Shown here: positions 33,767 through 43,952 of the stretch, one piece after another
How the letters are laid out: each line of letters begins with the position of its first letter
Position numbering within the stretch: the stretch's first letter is position 1
From: Alphaproteobacteria bacterium HGW-Alphaproteobacteria-3
GTDB taxonomy: Bacteria > Pseudomonadota > Alphaproteobacteria > Parvibaculales > Parvibaculaceae
Length of the DNA stretch: 43,952 bases
Direction of reading: 5' to 3'
Assembly: GCA_002842875.1 (NCBI GenBank)
Contig: PHEF01000036.1
Location: 1 to 43,952, forward strand
Program-made: the position numbers and the translations under genes
The notes under the pieces: model-generated
What the model was told of the DNA's origin: nothing
The model's database searches: none
What the model saw: the letters and a program-made list of their open reading frames with translations, nothing else

Positions 33767-34432
33767 TCAGAGGCCGAATTTCTTCAGGAGCGCCGTTTCC
33801 TCCTCGATGCAGGCCGCAAAGCCCGGCCGGGCATGGATGGCCCCGAGATAGCGCGTCAGGTCCGGATAGTCTTTCGCGTCCGGCCGGAAGCCCGCATGGG
33901 CGAGATTGACGAATTGCGTGCCGAGAGAGATGTCGGCAATGCCGAAGGCGCCGCCCACGAGAAAATCCTTCGTAGCGATTTCCTTGTCGAGCCATGCAAA
34001 GAAGCGGGGCAGCTTTTCGTTGAAGGCCTTGTCCGCCGTCTCGCGGTCCGCTTCCTTGCCCATCATGCGGTTCACGACCATCGGGCGGAAGGCACCCATG
34101 CCGATGGTGCCGGCGAGTTCGGAGTCCGCATATTCCTCGTACCAGAGGGCCTTGCCGTACTGGAAGGCGTCCTGCGGGTAGAGCGCGGGCGAGGGAAACT
34201 TCTTCTCCAGATAACCGCAGATCGCGGAGGAGTCCGGCAGCGTCGCATCCGCGCCCTCGCTGTCATCGCGAAGGACCGGAATTCGCTTCAGCGGCGAGAT
34301 TTCGAGGAACCAGTCGGGCGCCGGGAAAATGTTCACCTGTTCAAGCGTGTAGGCCTCGCCTTTCTCGGCCAGAAACACGCGCACCTTGCGCACGAAGGGG
34401 GAAAGGCTTGCGCCATAGACTGTGAGGGTCAT
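33767..34432 (-). CDS. Glutathione S-transferase family protein
   Basis: 221 residues. The N-terminal thioredoxin-like domain starts MTLTVYGASLSPFVRKVRVF, with Ser11 at the usual catalytic position, then the cis-Pro segment KRIPVL and DSSAICGYLEKKF, where the Asp-Ser pair contacts glutathione. The C-terminal helical domain has the N-capping-type motif FLVGGAFGIADISLG near 166-180. Start at 34432 has GGGAGA. It could detoxify electrophiles or isomerise an intermediate. It lies upstream of the broken ligase on the same strand, with 90 bp between them. Confidence 0.9.
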   Translation of the reverse strand: MTLTVYGASLSPFVRKVRVFLAEKGEAYTLEQVNIFPAPDWFLEISPLKRIPVLRDDSEGADATLPDSSAICGYLEKKFPSPALYPQDAFQYGKALWYEEYADSELAGTIGMGAFRPMVVNRMMGKEADRETADKAFNEKLPRFFAWLDKEIATKDFLVGGAFGIADISLGTQFVNLAHAGFRPDAKDYPDLTRYLGAIHARPGFAACIEEETALLKKFGL

Positions 34433-34613
34433 CGATCGTCTCCCGTGGAACCGCTTGAAAACGCGGCCTTTTCTGAAAGCCGGAGCCTGTGGCGGGCAAG
34501 GAAACACGGGGAGCCGGCCAAGCGCAAGAGCGGCGCGGGGCCGCATTCGCAGAATCCATTAACTTTCCAATGGCAATATGGCTCCGGGCATTTACCGCCC
34601 CGGAGAGGAGACT

Positions 34614-35147
34614 ATGTCCTCGTTCATATCCACCCGGATCGCGAGATCGGTCGACCCCGACGCGAAGGTCACCCTGCTCGACAGTCCGAAGCATCCGGCG
34701 CTTGCCGCCCTGCTCGCCTGCTGGGAAGAAAAGCGCCGCGGCAGACCCTTTCCCGACCGCGCCGATATCCGTCCGGAAGAGTTCCGGCGCATGCTGCCCC
34801 ATGTCGGAATCGCCGAAGTGCTCGATGGCGGCGCGGATTTCCGATTCCGCCTGTTCGGCGCGGAACTTTCGTCGATTACGGGTTTCGACAGGACGGGCGA
34901 GAAATTCTCGGAAATGAAGGCGGCGTCTCACTCGAAGCTTACGGACAAGGTGATGCAGGAGCGCTGGTCCGAAGCAATGCGGGCGGTGCTGCTGCTTGCC
35001 GGGCCCCTGTCGCTGAAGACGCCGGTCGCACGGGTCGGAGACGAAGAGCCGCTCGACATGCACGCCCTCCTGCTGCCGTTCACAACCGGGGGCGAGGAGA
35101 TCGGTCAGATACTGGGCGCGGTTTTCATCCTGCCGCGCGAGGAATGA
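34614..35147 (+). CDS. PAS-domain protein (PAS_5 type)
   Basis: 177 residues, one domain, no output module. The layout LLDSPKHPALAALLACWEEK ... GRPFPDRADIRPEEFRRMLPHVGI, then FRFRLFGAELSSITGFDRTG, is typical of the PAS_5 group common in alphaproteobacteria. These are presumed small-molecule or redox sensors, but with no partner seen the role is unknown. Start at 34614 has GGAGAGGAG. It diverges from the GST gene and ends 5 bp from the 3' end of tRNA-His on the other strand. Confidence 0.8.
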   Translation: MSSFISTRIARSVDPDAKVTLLDSPKHPALAALLACWEEKRRGRPFPDRADIRPEEFRRMLPHVGIAEVLDGGADFRFRLFGAELSSITGFDRTGEKFSEMKAASHSKLTDKVMQERWSEAMRAVLLLAGPLSLKTPVARVGDEEPLDMHALLLPFTTGGEEIGQILGAVFILPREE

Positions 35148-35151
35148 CGGG

Positions 35152-35228
35152 TGGTACAGCCACCCCGGATCGAACGGGGGACCTCTAGATCCACAATCTA
35201 GCGCTCTAACCAGCTGAGCTATGGCTGC
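35152..35228 (-). tRNA. tRNA-His (GTG)
   Basis: 77 nt with CCA encoded (35152-35154). Acceptor stem GCAGCCA / TGGCTGT, D-arm GCTCAGCTGGTTAGAGC, anticodon stem CTAGA-TTGTGGA-TCTAG with GTG at 35192-35194, and T-arm CCCCG-TTCGATC-CGGGG. The first pair is G1:U72, the discriminator is A73, and the base before G1 is T, so there is no encoded G-1. This departs from the bacterial norm (G-1:C73) and matches the alphaproteobacterial type. Confidence 0.97.
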
Positions 35229-35350
35229 ACGGGATAAGCGGAACCGGGCCAAAGCCCGCCGCGATGGCCGGGAACTTAATTCGGCCCGGCCCGAATGACA
35301 AGCCCGGGCTCGCGCCACCCGCAAAAATCGGCGGACGGGGCAAACCCTCT

Positions 35351-36724
35351 CTACATCAAGACGTTAGCCGCGAAGATCGAGACGACGCCCAGCGGCGCGA
35401 TGAAGCGGAGCGCGAAACGCCACCAGGGGAACCAGGCCTTGCCGCCGGCACCCAGCGCCGCCTCGACGACAGGCCCCGAAAGCACCCAGCCCGCGAACAG
35501 CGCGATGAGCAGGCCGACCGTCGGCATGATCAGGTTGGCGGTCGTGAAATCGAGCACGTCGAAGACCGTCATCTTTTCCATGACGCCGAAGCGGGCCATG
35601 GGGTGAAAGTCCGCCCACCGGTTGAACGAGAAAACGGTTCCAAGACCCGCCACCCAGGCGGCGGCACCGACGATGACGGCCAGCCATTTGCGCGAGAGGC
35701 GCACCCCCTCCTCCATCCACGCGACGATGGGCTCCAGCAGCGAGATCGCGGACGTGACCGCCGCGACGGAAAGGAGGATGAAGAAGGCGCCGCCGATCAC
35801 GGCGCCGTTGCCGATGGTACCGAAGGCGATGGGCAGCGTGATGAAGGTGAGGCCGGGGCCGCTCGAGGGCTCGAGCCCATAGGAAAAGACGAGCGGGAAG
35901 ATGGCAATGCCGGCGAGGACGGCGACGACCGTGTCGGCGAGCGCGATCACGATGGCGGACATGCCGATCGAAACATCCTCTTCGAGATAAGCGCCATAGG
36001 TCATCATGGCGCCGAGCGCGATCGACACCGAAAAGAAACCCTGGCCGATGGCGGCGAGAACGGTATCGGGCGTCACCTCGCTGAAATCGAATGCGAACAT
36101 GAATTTCATGGCCGCGCCGAAGCCGGGCATGGTGGTGGCATAGATGGCCATGGCCGCCAGCAGAATGAAGAGAAGCGGCATGAGCAGGACGACGGCGCGC
36201 TCGATGCCGCCGGTTACGCCGGCCGCGACGATGCCCACGGTGAGGGCGAGAAAAAGCGTCTGCCAGATCATCAGCGCGCCGCTATCGGCGACGAAGTTCG
36301 TGAAATGGTTCGCGGCCGCCGCTTCCGTCTCGCCCGAAAAGGCGCCGGTCAGCGCCAGCTCGATATATTTGAGCGCCCAGCCGCCGATGACGCTGTAGTA
36401 GGACAGCACGATGAACGCACCGGCAACGCCGCCCCAGCCGATCAGCATCCAGATACGGGCGGCCTTGTGCCGGGCAATCAGCGCCCTCATGGCGTTGATC
36501 GGGCTCTGCTTGCCCATGCGGCCCAGCATGATTTCCGAGATCAGGATGGGAAGCGCGATGGCGAGCGTCGTTGCCGCATAAATGAGGATGAAGGCACCGC
36601 CGCCATTCTCGCCTGCGAGGTAGGGAAAGCGCCAGACATTGCCGAGACCCACGGCACTGCCGATGGCGGCCATCAGGAAGGCGAACCGCGACGACCATTG
36701 ACGCGGCGTAAATGGAGTGGTCAT
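35351..36724 (-). CDS. Sodium-dependent transporter, NSS/SNF family
   Basis: 457 residues with about eleven or twelve hydrophobic segments. Helix 1 reads FLMAAIGSAVGLGNVWRFPY near 15-34, the unwound sodium- and substrate-binding segment of LeuT-like transporters. GQGFFSVSIALGAMMTYGAY near 236-255 is helix 6. Bacterial members import amino acids or related compounds with Na+; some do so for tryptophan, tyrosine or leucine, but the substrate here is not visible. Start at 36724 follows AGGGGGA. The gene ends about 120 bp from tRNA-His and diverges from the hydrolase at 36924. The region 35229-35350 shows nothing clear. Confidence 0.9.
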   Translation of the reverse strand: MTTPFTPRQWSSRFAFLMAAIGSAVGLGNVWRFPYLAGENGGGAFILIYAATTLAIALPILISEIMLGRMGKQSPINAMRALIARHKAARIWMLIGWGGVAGAFIVLSYYSVIGGWALKYIELALTGAFSGETEAAAANHFTNFVADSGALMIWQTLFLALTVGIVAAGVTGGIERAVVLLMPLLFILLAAMAIYATTMPGFGAAMKFMFAFDFSEVTPDTVLAAIGQGFFSVSIALGAMMTYGAYLEEDVSIGMSAIVIALADTVVAVLAGIAIFPLVFSYGLEPSSGPGLTFITLPIAFGTIGNGAVIGGAFFILLSVAAVTSAISLLEPIVAWMEEGVRLSRKWLAVIVGAAAWVAGLGTVFSFNRWADFHPMARFGVMEKMTVFDVLDFTTANLIMPTVGLLIALFAGWVLSGPVVEAALGAGGKAWFPWWRFALRFIAPLGVVSIFAANVLM

Positions 36725-36923
36725 GCAAAGTCCCCCTCTGACGGACGCAGCCGATGCAGCCCGGCGCCCCCGCCATTTTGCCGCATGCTTCCCGATTGTG
36801 CCGGAACAATAAGGAATTGGCGGGCTTCTGTCAGGCCCCGGCCAGGCGAAAAAGCGCCGATCCTTCGCTTGTGGCACGCTGGAATCGCCTATAGTCGCGG
36901 CGAGAACGAAAGCGGGGAGAGCC

Positions 36924-37793
36924 ATGAGCGGCAAAGAGATCGGCACGGCCTATATCGAGGCGAACGGCCTGGCCTTCGAGGTCGATATGTGCGGCGAGGG
37001 CAACAAGCTCGCGCTGCTGCTGCACGGCTTTCCCGAGAGCAAGTTTTCCTGGCGCCACCAGATGCCCGTCAAGGGCCGTGAGGCCTATCGCATGGACCAT
37101 TTGCTCGACGACGTGGCGGGGCTTATCGACGCGGCGCGGGCGCGCGGGATCACAGGACCCGTGACGCTTGTCTCACACGACTGGGGGGGTGTGATCGGCT
37201 GGACCTTCGCCCTGAAGAAAGTGCGCCCGCTGGAGCGCTTCATCGTCATGAACCTGCCCCACCCCGCACTCTTCGCGACGCGGGGCCGGACATGGGCGCA
37301 ACTCAAGAAGAGCTGGTACATCTTCTTCTTCCAGATTCCGTGGCTGCCGGAGAAGCTCTTTCTTGCGCGCAACGCATATGCGATCGCGCAGGCTTTTTAC
37401 GGCATGGCGGTGGACAAGAGCCGCTTTCCCGACGAGGTGCTCGACCACTACCGCAAGAATGCACAGCTTCCCGGCGCGATGACGGCGATGATCAATTATT
37501 ATCGAGCGCTGATGCGCAGCGAACGCCCCGTGGAGTGGACCGACCCGCCGCAGCTCGACACACCGACGCTGATGATCTGGGGCGAGGAGGACGCGGCGCT
37601 CGGCAAGGAACTCACCTACGGGACGGAAGATCTCGTGACCGATTTCACCGTCCGCTACCTGCCGCAGGTCTCGCATTGGGTGCAGCAGGAAGCGCCCGAA
37701 GCCGTCAACGCGATGATTCGCGCCTGGATCGAGGGCCGGCATGTGCCGCAGGCCGGGCTTGGCGGACGGCTGCTGCTCGCGGATCAGATGTAA
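36924..37793 (+). CDS. Epoxide-hydrolase-like alpha/beta hydrolase with an internal gap
   Basis: 289 residues as read. LLLHGFPESKFSWRHQMP near 32-49 and the nucleophile elbow SHDWGG near 84-89, with Asp as nucleophile, are typical of epoxide hydrolases or haloalkane dehalogenases. The acid appears in WGEEDAALG and the His in VSHWVQQE. After RHQMPV (residue 49) the family always continues with a strand ending in RGYG.S.P before the GREAY-type helix. Here RHQMPV joins straight to KGREAYRMDHL, so about 20-23 residues are absent. The reading frame is kept. The loss removes a core strand and would probably unfold the protein. Start at 36924 has GGGGAGAG. It is the fourth gene in the window with a gap of this type. 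Confidence 0.82.
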   Translation: MSGKEIGTAYIEANGLAFEVDMCGEGNKLALLLHGFPESKFSWRHQMPVKGREAYRMDHLLDDVAGLIDAARARGITGPVTLVSHDWGGVIGWTFALKKVRPLERFIVMNLPHPALFATRGRTWAQLKKSWYIFFFQIPWLPEKLFLARNAYAIAQAFYGMAVDKSRFPDEVLDHYRKNAQLPGAMTAMINYYRALMRSERPVEWTDPPQLDTPTLMIWGEEDAALGKELTYGTEDLVTDFTVRYLPQVSHWVQQEAPEAVNAMIRAWIEGRHVPQAGLGGRLLLADQM

Positions 37794-37833
37794 GACCGGG
37801 CAGGCAAATTTCCACCGTCATTGCCATGAATGG

Positions 37834-39813
<1,980 letters not shown>

Positions 39814-39969
39814 GGGGTCCGCTCCTTCCGCGCGTGCGGCAATTTAGGGTAGTTTGGCGGTTACGGGAAAGGGGCGTCCCCGCCAAAGGTGCGCCGCGCC
39901 TTGTCCTGCACTATCATGCCACGGTCATATTTCGCCCCCAGTGTGGCGAGAACAAAACCGGAGCCTCCC

Positions 39970-42009
39970 ATGTCCCGCCTGATCGCCATTCTTGCCGGTC
40001 TCCTGCTCATCGTCGTTGCCGCTATCGTCGTGGTCCCCATGCTGATCCCGATGGAGACCTACAAGACGAAAGTGGCCGAACTCGTGAAGGCACAGACGGG
40101 CCGGGACCTGCGCATCGACGGCGATATCGGCCTCTCCCTCTTCCCCAACATTGCGATTTCGATCGGCGATGTCGGCTTCTCGAACCCGAAATGGGCGCGG
40201 GACGCGGAAATGGCCTCGATGAAGGAGATGCGGGCGGCGCTGAAGCTCGTTCCGCTCTTCAGCGGCAATGTGGAAATCGACAGTTTCGTGCTGGTCGACC
40301 CGATCATCCATCTCGAGATCCGCAAGGACGGGACGCCAAACTGGCAATTCGAGAGCGCGGGGGCGGCAGCACCGGCGGCGCCCGAAACGCCCTCGCAGGG
40401 CGGCCCGGCGGTGAGCGATTTCCGGCTCGGCGAGGTGTCGATCCAGAATGGCAGCGCGACCTATCGCAACGCACAGTCGGGCGCGAACTACGCGATGGAG
40501 AGCGTCAATATCGACCTCGCCATGCCGGGCCTCGACGACCCGTTCGTCGCGAACGGCTCTCTCGTCTGGAACGGCGACAAGATCGACATCGGCCTCGAAG
40601 CGGCGCGTCCGCGCGCCTTCACCGAAGGCGGTGAGACGCCCGTGACGCTCGCGGTCTCGGCGCCGAAGTTGAACACTTCCTATGAAGGCACGCTCAAGCT
40701 GATCGACGGCCTCGCCTTTTCCGGCGCGGTCGACCTCGACGTCTCCTCGGTGCGCGACCTCGCGGCCTGGACGGGCAACGCGATGCCGGCGGGAGAAGGG
40801 TTCGGTCCGCTCGCCATCAGCGGCAAGGCAAGCGGAACGGACAATCTCTACCGTTTTTCGGGTGCGAAAATCGCCTTTGACGGCATGAATGCGACAGGCG
40901 ATCTCTCTGTCGGCACGGGCGGCGCGCGGCCGAACATCAAGGGCGAGCTCACCGTCGACAGGATCGACGTGAATGCCTATCTCGCGGATGGCGGCGAAAG
41001 CAGCGGCACAGGCGGCGACGGTGGCGCCAGCGGCGACGAGGGCTGGAGCACGGCACCCATCGACCTTTCCGGACTCAAGGCGGCCGATGCCGATTTCACT
41101 TTCTCGGCGGGCGAAATCCTGTTCCAGAAACTCAAGATCGGCGAAAGCGCGCTGAAGCTGAAGCTCGCAAACGGCGTCCTCAACGCCAATCTCGCCAAGC
41201 TCGCTCTCTATGAAGGACAGGGCTCGGGCGCGCTCACCGTGAACGGCGCCGGGACGACCCCGCAAGTGAAGGCGAATTTCGCGCTCGCCGGTCTCTCCGC
41301 CGCGCCCTTCCTCACCGATGCAGCCGATTTCAAACGGCTGGAAGGCAAAACCGCCATCGACATCGCCGTCACCGCCGCCGGGCGCAGCGAGCGCGACATG
41401 ATCTCGGCGCTCAACGGCAATGGCAGCGTGAAGTTCACGAACGGCAAGATCAAGGGGATCAACCTTGCGCAGCTCACCCGCACGGTGCTGAGCGCCGCCA
41501 CGACGGGCTGGCAATCCGGCGGGACGCAGGACACGGATTTCTCCGAACTCGGCGGCACCTTCACCATCGTCAACGGCATCCTGAAAAACGACGACCTGAC
41601 CCTTCTCTCGCCGCTCATCCGCGTGACGGGCGCGGGCACGGCCGACATGCCGCAGAAGACGCTCAACTACCGCGTCGAACCGAAGCTCGCGGCGACGCTC
41701 GAAGGCCAGGGCGGCTCGTCGGAAGCCAAGGGCATCGAAGTGCCGATCCTCATTACCGGCTCGTGGTCCAATCCGCGCTTCGCACCGGACCTGAAATCGA
41801 TGATCCAGAACCGCGAGAACATCAAGCAGACCATCGATTCCATCAAGGAAGACAAGGGAAAGAGCCTGCTGAAGGGCCTCATGGGAGCGCCCGCGGCCGA
41901 TACGGGCACGACCACAGAGCCGGAGGGAGACGGCGCCACAGGGGGCGAAACGGCGGAAGAGCCGAAGCCGAAACCTGAAGACGCGCTGAAAAAGCTCTTT
42001 GGCCGGTAG
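39970..42009 (+). CDS. AsmA-family envelope protein
   Basis: 679 residues. One N-terminal inner-membrane helix (about 4-27), then a long periplasmic beta-rich part. The AsmA N-terminal signature is clear: MLIPMETYKTKVAELVKAQT and TGRDLRIDGDIGLSLFPNIA. The C-terminal AsmA domain includes LNGNGSVKFTNGKIKGINLA near 485-504 and ITGSWSNPRFAPDL near 600. A Gly/Ser/Asp linker lies near 340-352, and the tail is Glu/Pro-rich. AsmA-like proteins act in outer-membrane lipid or protein homeostasis, with bridge-like lipid transport proposed for larger relatives. The ribosome site is GGAG before ATG 39970. It is followed closely by small envelope genes. Confidence 0.9.
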   Translation: MSRLIAILAGLLLIVVAAIVVVPMLIPMETYKTKVAELVKAQTGRDLRIDGDIGLSLFPNIAISIGDVGFSNPKWARDAEMASMKEMRAALKLVPLFSGNVEIDSFVLVDPIIHLEIRKDGTPNWQFESAGAAAPAAPETPSQGGPAVSDFRLGEVSIQNGSATYRNAQSGANYAMESVNIDLAMPGLDDPFVANGSLVWNGDKIDIGLEAARPRAFTEGGETPVTLAVSAPKLNTSYEGTLKLIDGLAFSGAVDLDVSSVRDLAAWTGNAMPAGEGFGPLAISGKASGTDNLYRFSGAKIAFDGMNATGDLSVGTGGARPNIKGELTVDRIDVNAYLADGGESSGTGGDGGASGDEGWSTAPIDLSGLKAADADFTFSAGEILFQKLKIGESALKLKLANGVLNANLAKLALYEGQGSGALTVNGAGTTPQVKANFALAGLSAAPFLTDAADFKRLEGKTAIDIAVTAAGRSERDMISALNGNGSVKFTNGKIKGINLAQLTRTVLSAATTGWQSGGTQDTDFSELGGTFTIVNGILKNDDLTLLSPLIRVTGAGTADMPQKTLNYRVEPKLAATLEGQGGSSEAKGIEVPILITGSWSNPRFAPDLKSMIQNRENIKQTIDSIKEDKGKSLLKGLMGAPAADTGTTTEPEGDGATGGETAEEPKPKPEDALKKLFGR

Positions 42010-42087
42010 TTTCGGGGCCTTTGTCCCGGGGTGCCGTCCCGTCTAGACTGACCGGGAGTGATTCGTCGGGACCGAGGCGGCGCCTTC

Positions 42088-42339
42088 ATGATCCAGAACG
42101 CCTTGTCGACGCTGATGAAATTCTTCATTGGGGCGGTGGCCATCGGCGCACTGCTCAACGCGTTCGACATAACAGCAGAGCAGGTTCTTCAGGACATCGG
42201 CTTCACGCCCGAGGCCGTCCTTGCTTTTGTGCGCGAGGGGATCGGCTGGGCGCTGCCGCATTTTCTCCTCGGCGCGATGGTGCTCATTCCGATCTGGCTC
42301 ATCATCTTCCTCCTGAAGCCGCCGGGCTTCCGCCGCTAG
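42088..42339 (+). CDS. Small two-helix membrane protein
   Basis: 83 residues from MIQNALSTLMKFF. Helix 1 is about 8-27 and helix 2 about 54-77 (HFLLGAMVLIPIWLIIFLLK), with an amphipathic stretch between them (ITAEQVLQDIGFTPEAVLAF). It resembles a small Hyphomicrobiales membrane family that I recall as DUF6460, which is not certain. A GTG at 42058 in the same frame is an alternative start, but sequence between it and 42088 is unlike a signal or helix. It lies 78 bp after the AsmA gene on the same strand and may share its transcript. Confidence 0.65.
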   Translation: MIQNALSTLMKFFIGAVAIGALLNAFDITAEQVLQDIGFTPEAVLAFVREGIGWALPHFLLGAMVLIPIWLIIFLLKPPGFRR

Positions 42340-42459
42340 GCCTTCTTGTTTTCCCGCCTTGCCGCGCTTGCGCCGCAAGCCGTGGCATGTAGAGTTCGTG
42401 GTTAACGGGCAAGGGAACGGTCCCTGCTCCGGACACGGATATAATCGGGGAGAATATCC

Positions 42460-42813
42460 ATGAAAAAATTCGTACTCGCTGTCGCGGTTTCCAGCTTCGC
42501 CTTCGCCGGTGCGGCGCTTGCCAATGTGGGAGCCGGTCTCGTCGGCAACACGGTGACGCTCACCTATGCGGACGGGTCGCAGGCAAAGATCTACTACCCG
42601 GACGCTTCCAGCATCGTGGTGAAGGGTGCCGACGGCTCGGAATCGCAAGGCACCTGGCACGTCTCGGACAACAAGATCTGCACCAAGGTCGGCGATGCAC
42701 CGGAAAACTGCACCGACCCGGTCACGGAAGCTCCTGCGGTCGGCAGCTCCGGCACGATCGAGAGCGAGCGGGGCCAGACGCAGTGGGCCGTGTCGGCAGG
42801 CAAGGACTTCTGA
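42460..42813 (+). CDS. Small exported protein, unknown function
   Basis: 117 residues. A clear signal peptide MKKFVLAVAVSSFAFAGAAL is cut after ALA near residue 21. The mature 96 residues are beta-rich (GNTVTLTYADGSQAKIYYPD) and carry two cysteines in NKICTKVGDAPENCTD that probably form a disulfide. No family recognised with certainty. The start has a GGGGAGAATATCC leader. The preceding 120 bp (42340-42459) show no clear feature. Confidence 0.72.
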   Translation: MKKFVLAVAVSSFAFAGAALANVGAGLVGNTVTLTYADGSQAKIYYPDASSIVVKGADGSESQGTWHVSDNKICTKVGDAPENCTDPVTEAPAVGSSGTIESERGQTQWAVSAGKDF

Positions 42814-42893
42814 TCTCCTTTCGCCTGTTCCCGGCGGTTTCCAGCCCGTAAAGTCGCGTCATCGAAAATGCGATTCATGCTGGGAGAACGATC

Positions 42894-43679
42894 ATGGGAA
42901 GACTGTCCGGGAAACGAGCCATCGTGACGGGCGCTGGTAGCGGCATTGGCCGCGCCAGCGCCCTTCTTTTTGCGCATGAAGGCGCGCAGGTCGTCGCCGT
43001 CGACCGGGTGGAAGCCGCGGTCGACGAAACGGCGGAGATGATCCGCAAGGAAGGCGGCGCGGTCTCCTCCGTCGCCGCGGATGTCAGCGACGAAGCGGCC
43101 GTGAAAGGCTTTGTCGATCATTGCCTCTCCGAGTTCGGCGGCCTCGATGTCGTCTACGCCAATGCAGGCATCAGCGGCGGGCTCGTGCCGCTGCATGAGC
43201 AGACGGTGGACTACTGGAAGGAAATCCTTGCCGTGAACCTGATCGGCCCCTTCCTCGCCATCAAGCATGCGAGCCGGCACATGATCGCCCAGGGCAAGGG
43301 CTCGATCGTCTGCACCGCCTCCGTCGCGGGACTGCGCGCCAATGCCGGCGGCACGCCCTACAGCGCAAGCAAGGCCGGCGTCATCAGCCTCGTCCAGACC
43401 GCCGCCAACGAGTTCTACGGCACGGGCGTGCGCGTCAACGCGATCTGCCCCGGCCTCATCGAGACGGGAATGACGAAGCCGATTTTCGACGGCGCCCGGG
43501 CGCGCGGTTCGGACGACAAGATCGGCCAGCTCAATCCGCTGAAGCGCTACGGCCTGCCACCGGAAATCGCGCAGGCCGCGCTCTTCCTCGCCAGCGACGA
43601 TGCGTCCTATGTCAACGGACAGGCCATCGCGGTCGATGGCGGTCTGTCGAGCACGCATCCCTTCGCGGGGCGCCGCTGA
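42894..43679 (+). CDS. Short-chain dehydrogenase/reductase
   Basis: 261 residues. Classical [14 protein letters not shown] near 12-22, NAGISGG near 89-95, catalytic Ser in [10 protein letters not shown], and YSASK as the YxxxK pair; the end is [16 protein letters not shown]. Substrate unknown; style fits hydroxysteroid, cyclohexanol or similar alcohol dehydrogenases. Start at 42894 follows GGGAGAACGATC. It is distinct from the SDR at 31135-31908. Confidence 0.9.
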   Translation: MGRLSGKRAIVTGAGSGIGRASALLFAHEGAQVVAVDRVEAAVDETAEMIRKEGGAVSSVAADVSDEAAVKGFVDHCLSEFGGLDVVYANAGISGGLVPLHEQTVDYWKEILAVNLIGPFLAIKHASRHMIAQGKGSIVCTASVAGLRANAGGTPYSASKAGVISLVQTAANEFYGTGVRVNAICPGLIETGMTKPIFDGARARGSDDKIGQLNPLKRYGLPPEIAQAALFLASDDASYVNGQAIAVDGGLSSTHPFAGRR

Positions 43680-43682
43680 AAA

Positions 43683-43952
43683 TTACAGCCGGGCACTGAC
43701 GCTCGTCGCCACGCCCGCGCCGGAAAGCGTTGCACGCAGCTTGCAGGGACCGAGCGCGAAGGCGCCCACGCCCTTCTCTCCAAATTGCAGCGATGTTCCG
43801 ACGGCGAACCAGTTTTCGCCGTCGGGGCTCGCCTCCAGCGTCACGCTCGCGCCGTCGAACGCGCCCCAGGCCCAGAACGTGCCCGTGCCACCCGACCAAT
43901 CCACCGGCGCCGAACTTTCATCCGCGGCCGCCGCCTGAAAAAATGCCGTCAT
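43683..43952 (-). CDS. Hypothetical protein at the window edge
   Basis: 89 residues if the ATG at 43950-43952 is the start; the frame may continue outside the window. The sequence is a compact beta-type domain (VTLEASPDGENWFAVGTSLQ near 37-56), the sort of small domain found in phage virion-associated and other surface proteins. No clear family. It ends 4 bp past the stop of the convergent SDR. Upstream context is not visible, so neither the start nor a phage origin can be judged. Confidence 0.5.
   Translation of the reverse strand: MTAFFQAAAADESSAPVDWSGGTGTFWAWGAFDGASVTLEASPDGENWFAVGTSLQFGEKGVGAFALGPCKLRATLSGAGVATSVSARL

Noticed and set aside
31808..35188. A 1126-codon open frame on the plus strand, and similar very long frames such as 1169-3262 and 28447-30984 on the minus strand.
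   Set aside because: They run antisense to clear enzyme genes, are rich in Arg/His/Ala as expected for GC-rich shadow frames, and show no family motifs.
39854..39893. Inverted repeat TTTGGCGG ... CCGCCAAA upstream of the AsmA gene.
   Set aside because: Eight-base arms with a loop over 20 nt and no promoter context; not distinguishable from chance in GC-rich sequence.
43683..43952. Start of a prophage or gene-transfer-agent cluster at the right edge.
   Set aside because: Only one 89-residue frame is visible, without any phage hallmark gene.

Overview
This window is a stretch of high-GC bacterial chromosome. It most likely comes from an alphaproteobacterium of the Hyphomicrobiales/Parvibaculum kind; the genus is inferred from gene style, not from a database match. 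Supporting evidence: a tRNA-His with a G1:U72 pair, A73 and no encoded extra G at -1 (the known alphaproteobacterial variant); alphaproteobacterium-type dispersed palindromes; a two-gene speD-speE polyamine unit; a large GH17-GT2 glucan synthase fusion; and many acyl-CoA, flavin and hydrolase genes typical of lipid- and hydrocarbon-degrading members of the class. Apart from one low-GC gene the window reads as ordinary chromosome: no phage, integrase, transposase, rRNA or CRISPR was seen.

Layout. 1-2.6 kb: glyoxylate shunt, the 3' part of malate synthase followed by isocitrate lyase. 2.6-4 kb: a small membrane protein divergent from an XRE/MmyB-like regulator, with two similar 17-bp inverted repeats between them. 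4-6.6 kb: a Baeyer-Villiger-type monooxygenase, RraA and a small membrane protein. 6.8-8.5 kb: speD-speE behind a leader of about 350 nt that contains an 8-codon ORF. 8.6-13 kb: a lipoprotein-like hydrolase, a Fur-box gene, nitronate monooxygenase, a histone H1-like protein and another hydrolase. 13-18 kb: a broken N-acyl-D-amino-acid deacylase, an aldo/keto reductase, and a luciferase-like monooxygenase coupled to an alpha/beta hydrolase. 18-24.6 kb: a Bcr/CflA exporter, acyl-CoA ligase, LpxR-like lipid A deacylase, DUF819 membrane protein, enoyl-CoA hydratase and a 43-aa membrane protein. 24.7-26.2 kb: an A+T-rich OLD-like ATPase-TOPRIM gene, the only clear foreign cargo. 26.3-31.1 kb: an intact deacylase paralogue and the glucan synthase. 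31.1-39.8 kb: SDR, a broken acyl-CoA ligase, GST, PAS protein, tRNA-His, a Na+-coupled transporter, a shortened hydrolase and acetoacetyl-CoA synthetase. 40-44 kb: AsmA, small envelope proteins, SDR and an edge gene.

Metabolic theme. Glyoxylate shunt, two AMP-binding acyl-CoA ligases, acetoacetyl-CoA synthetase, enoyl-CoA hydratase, SDRs, a BVMO and several esterase-like hydrolases together suggest growth on fatty, ketonic or hydrocarbon substrates that enter as acetyl-CoA.

Main points for a second look: (1) four otherwise well-preserved genes (isocitrate lyase, deacylase, acyl-CoA ligase, hydrolase) each lack about 38-105 bp of conserved sequence, a pattern that suggests either sequence/assembly collapse or recurrent small deletion; (2) a candidate peptide-controlled leader upstream of speD; (3) the lone OLD-like gene as a candidate single-protein defence system; (4) well-placed operator palindromes and a Fur box.
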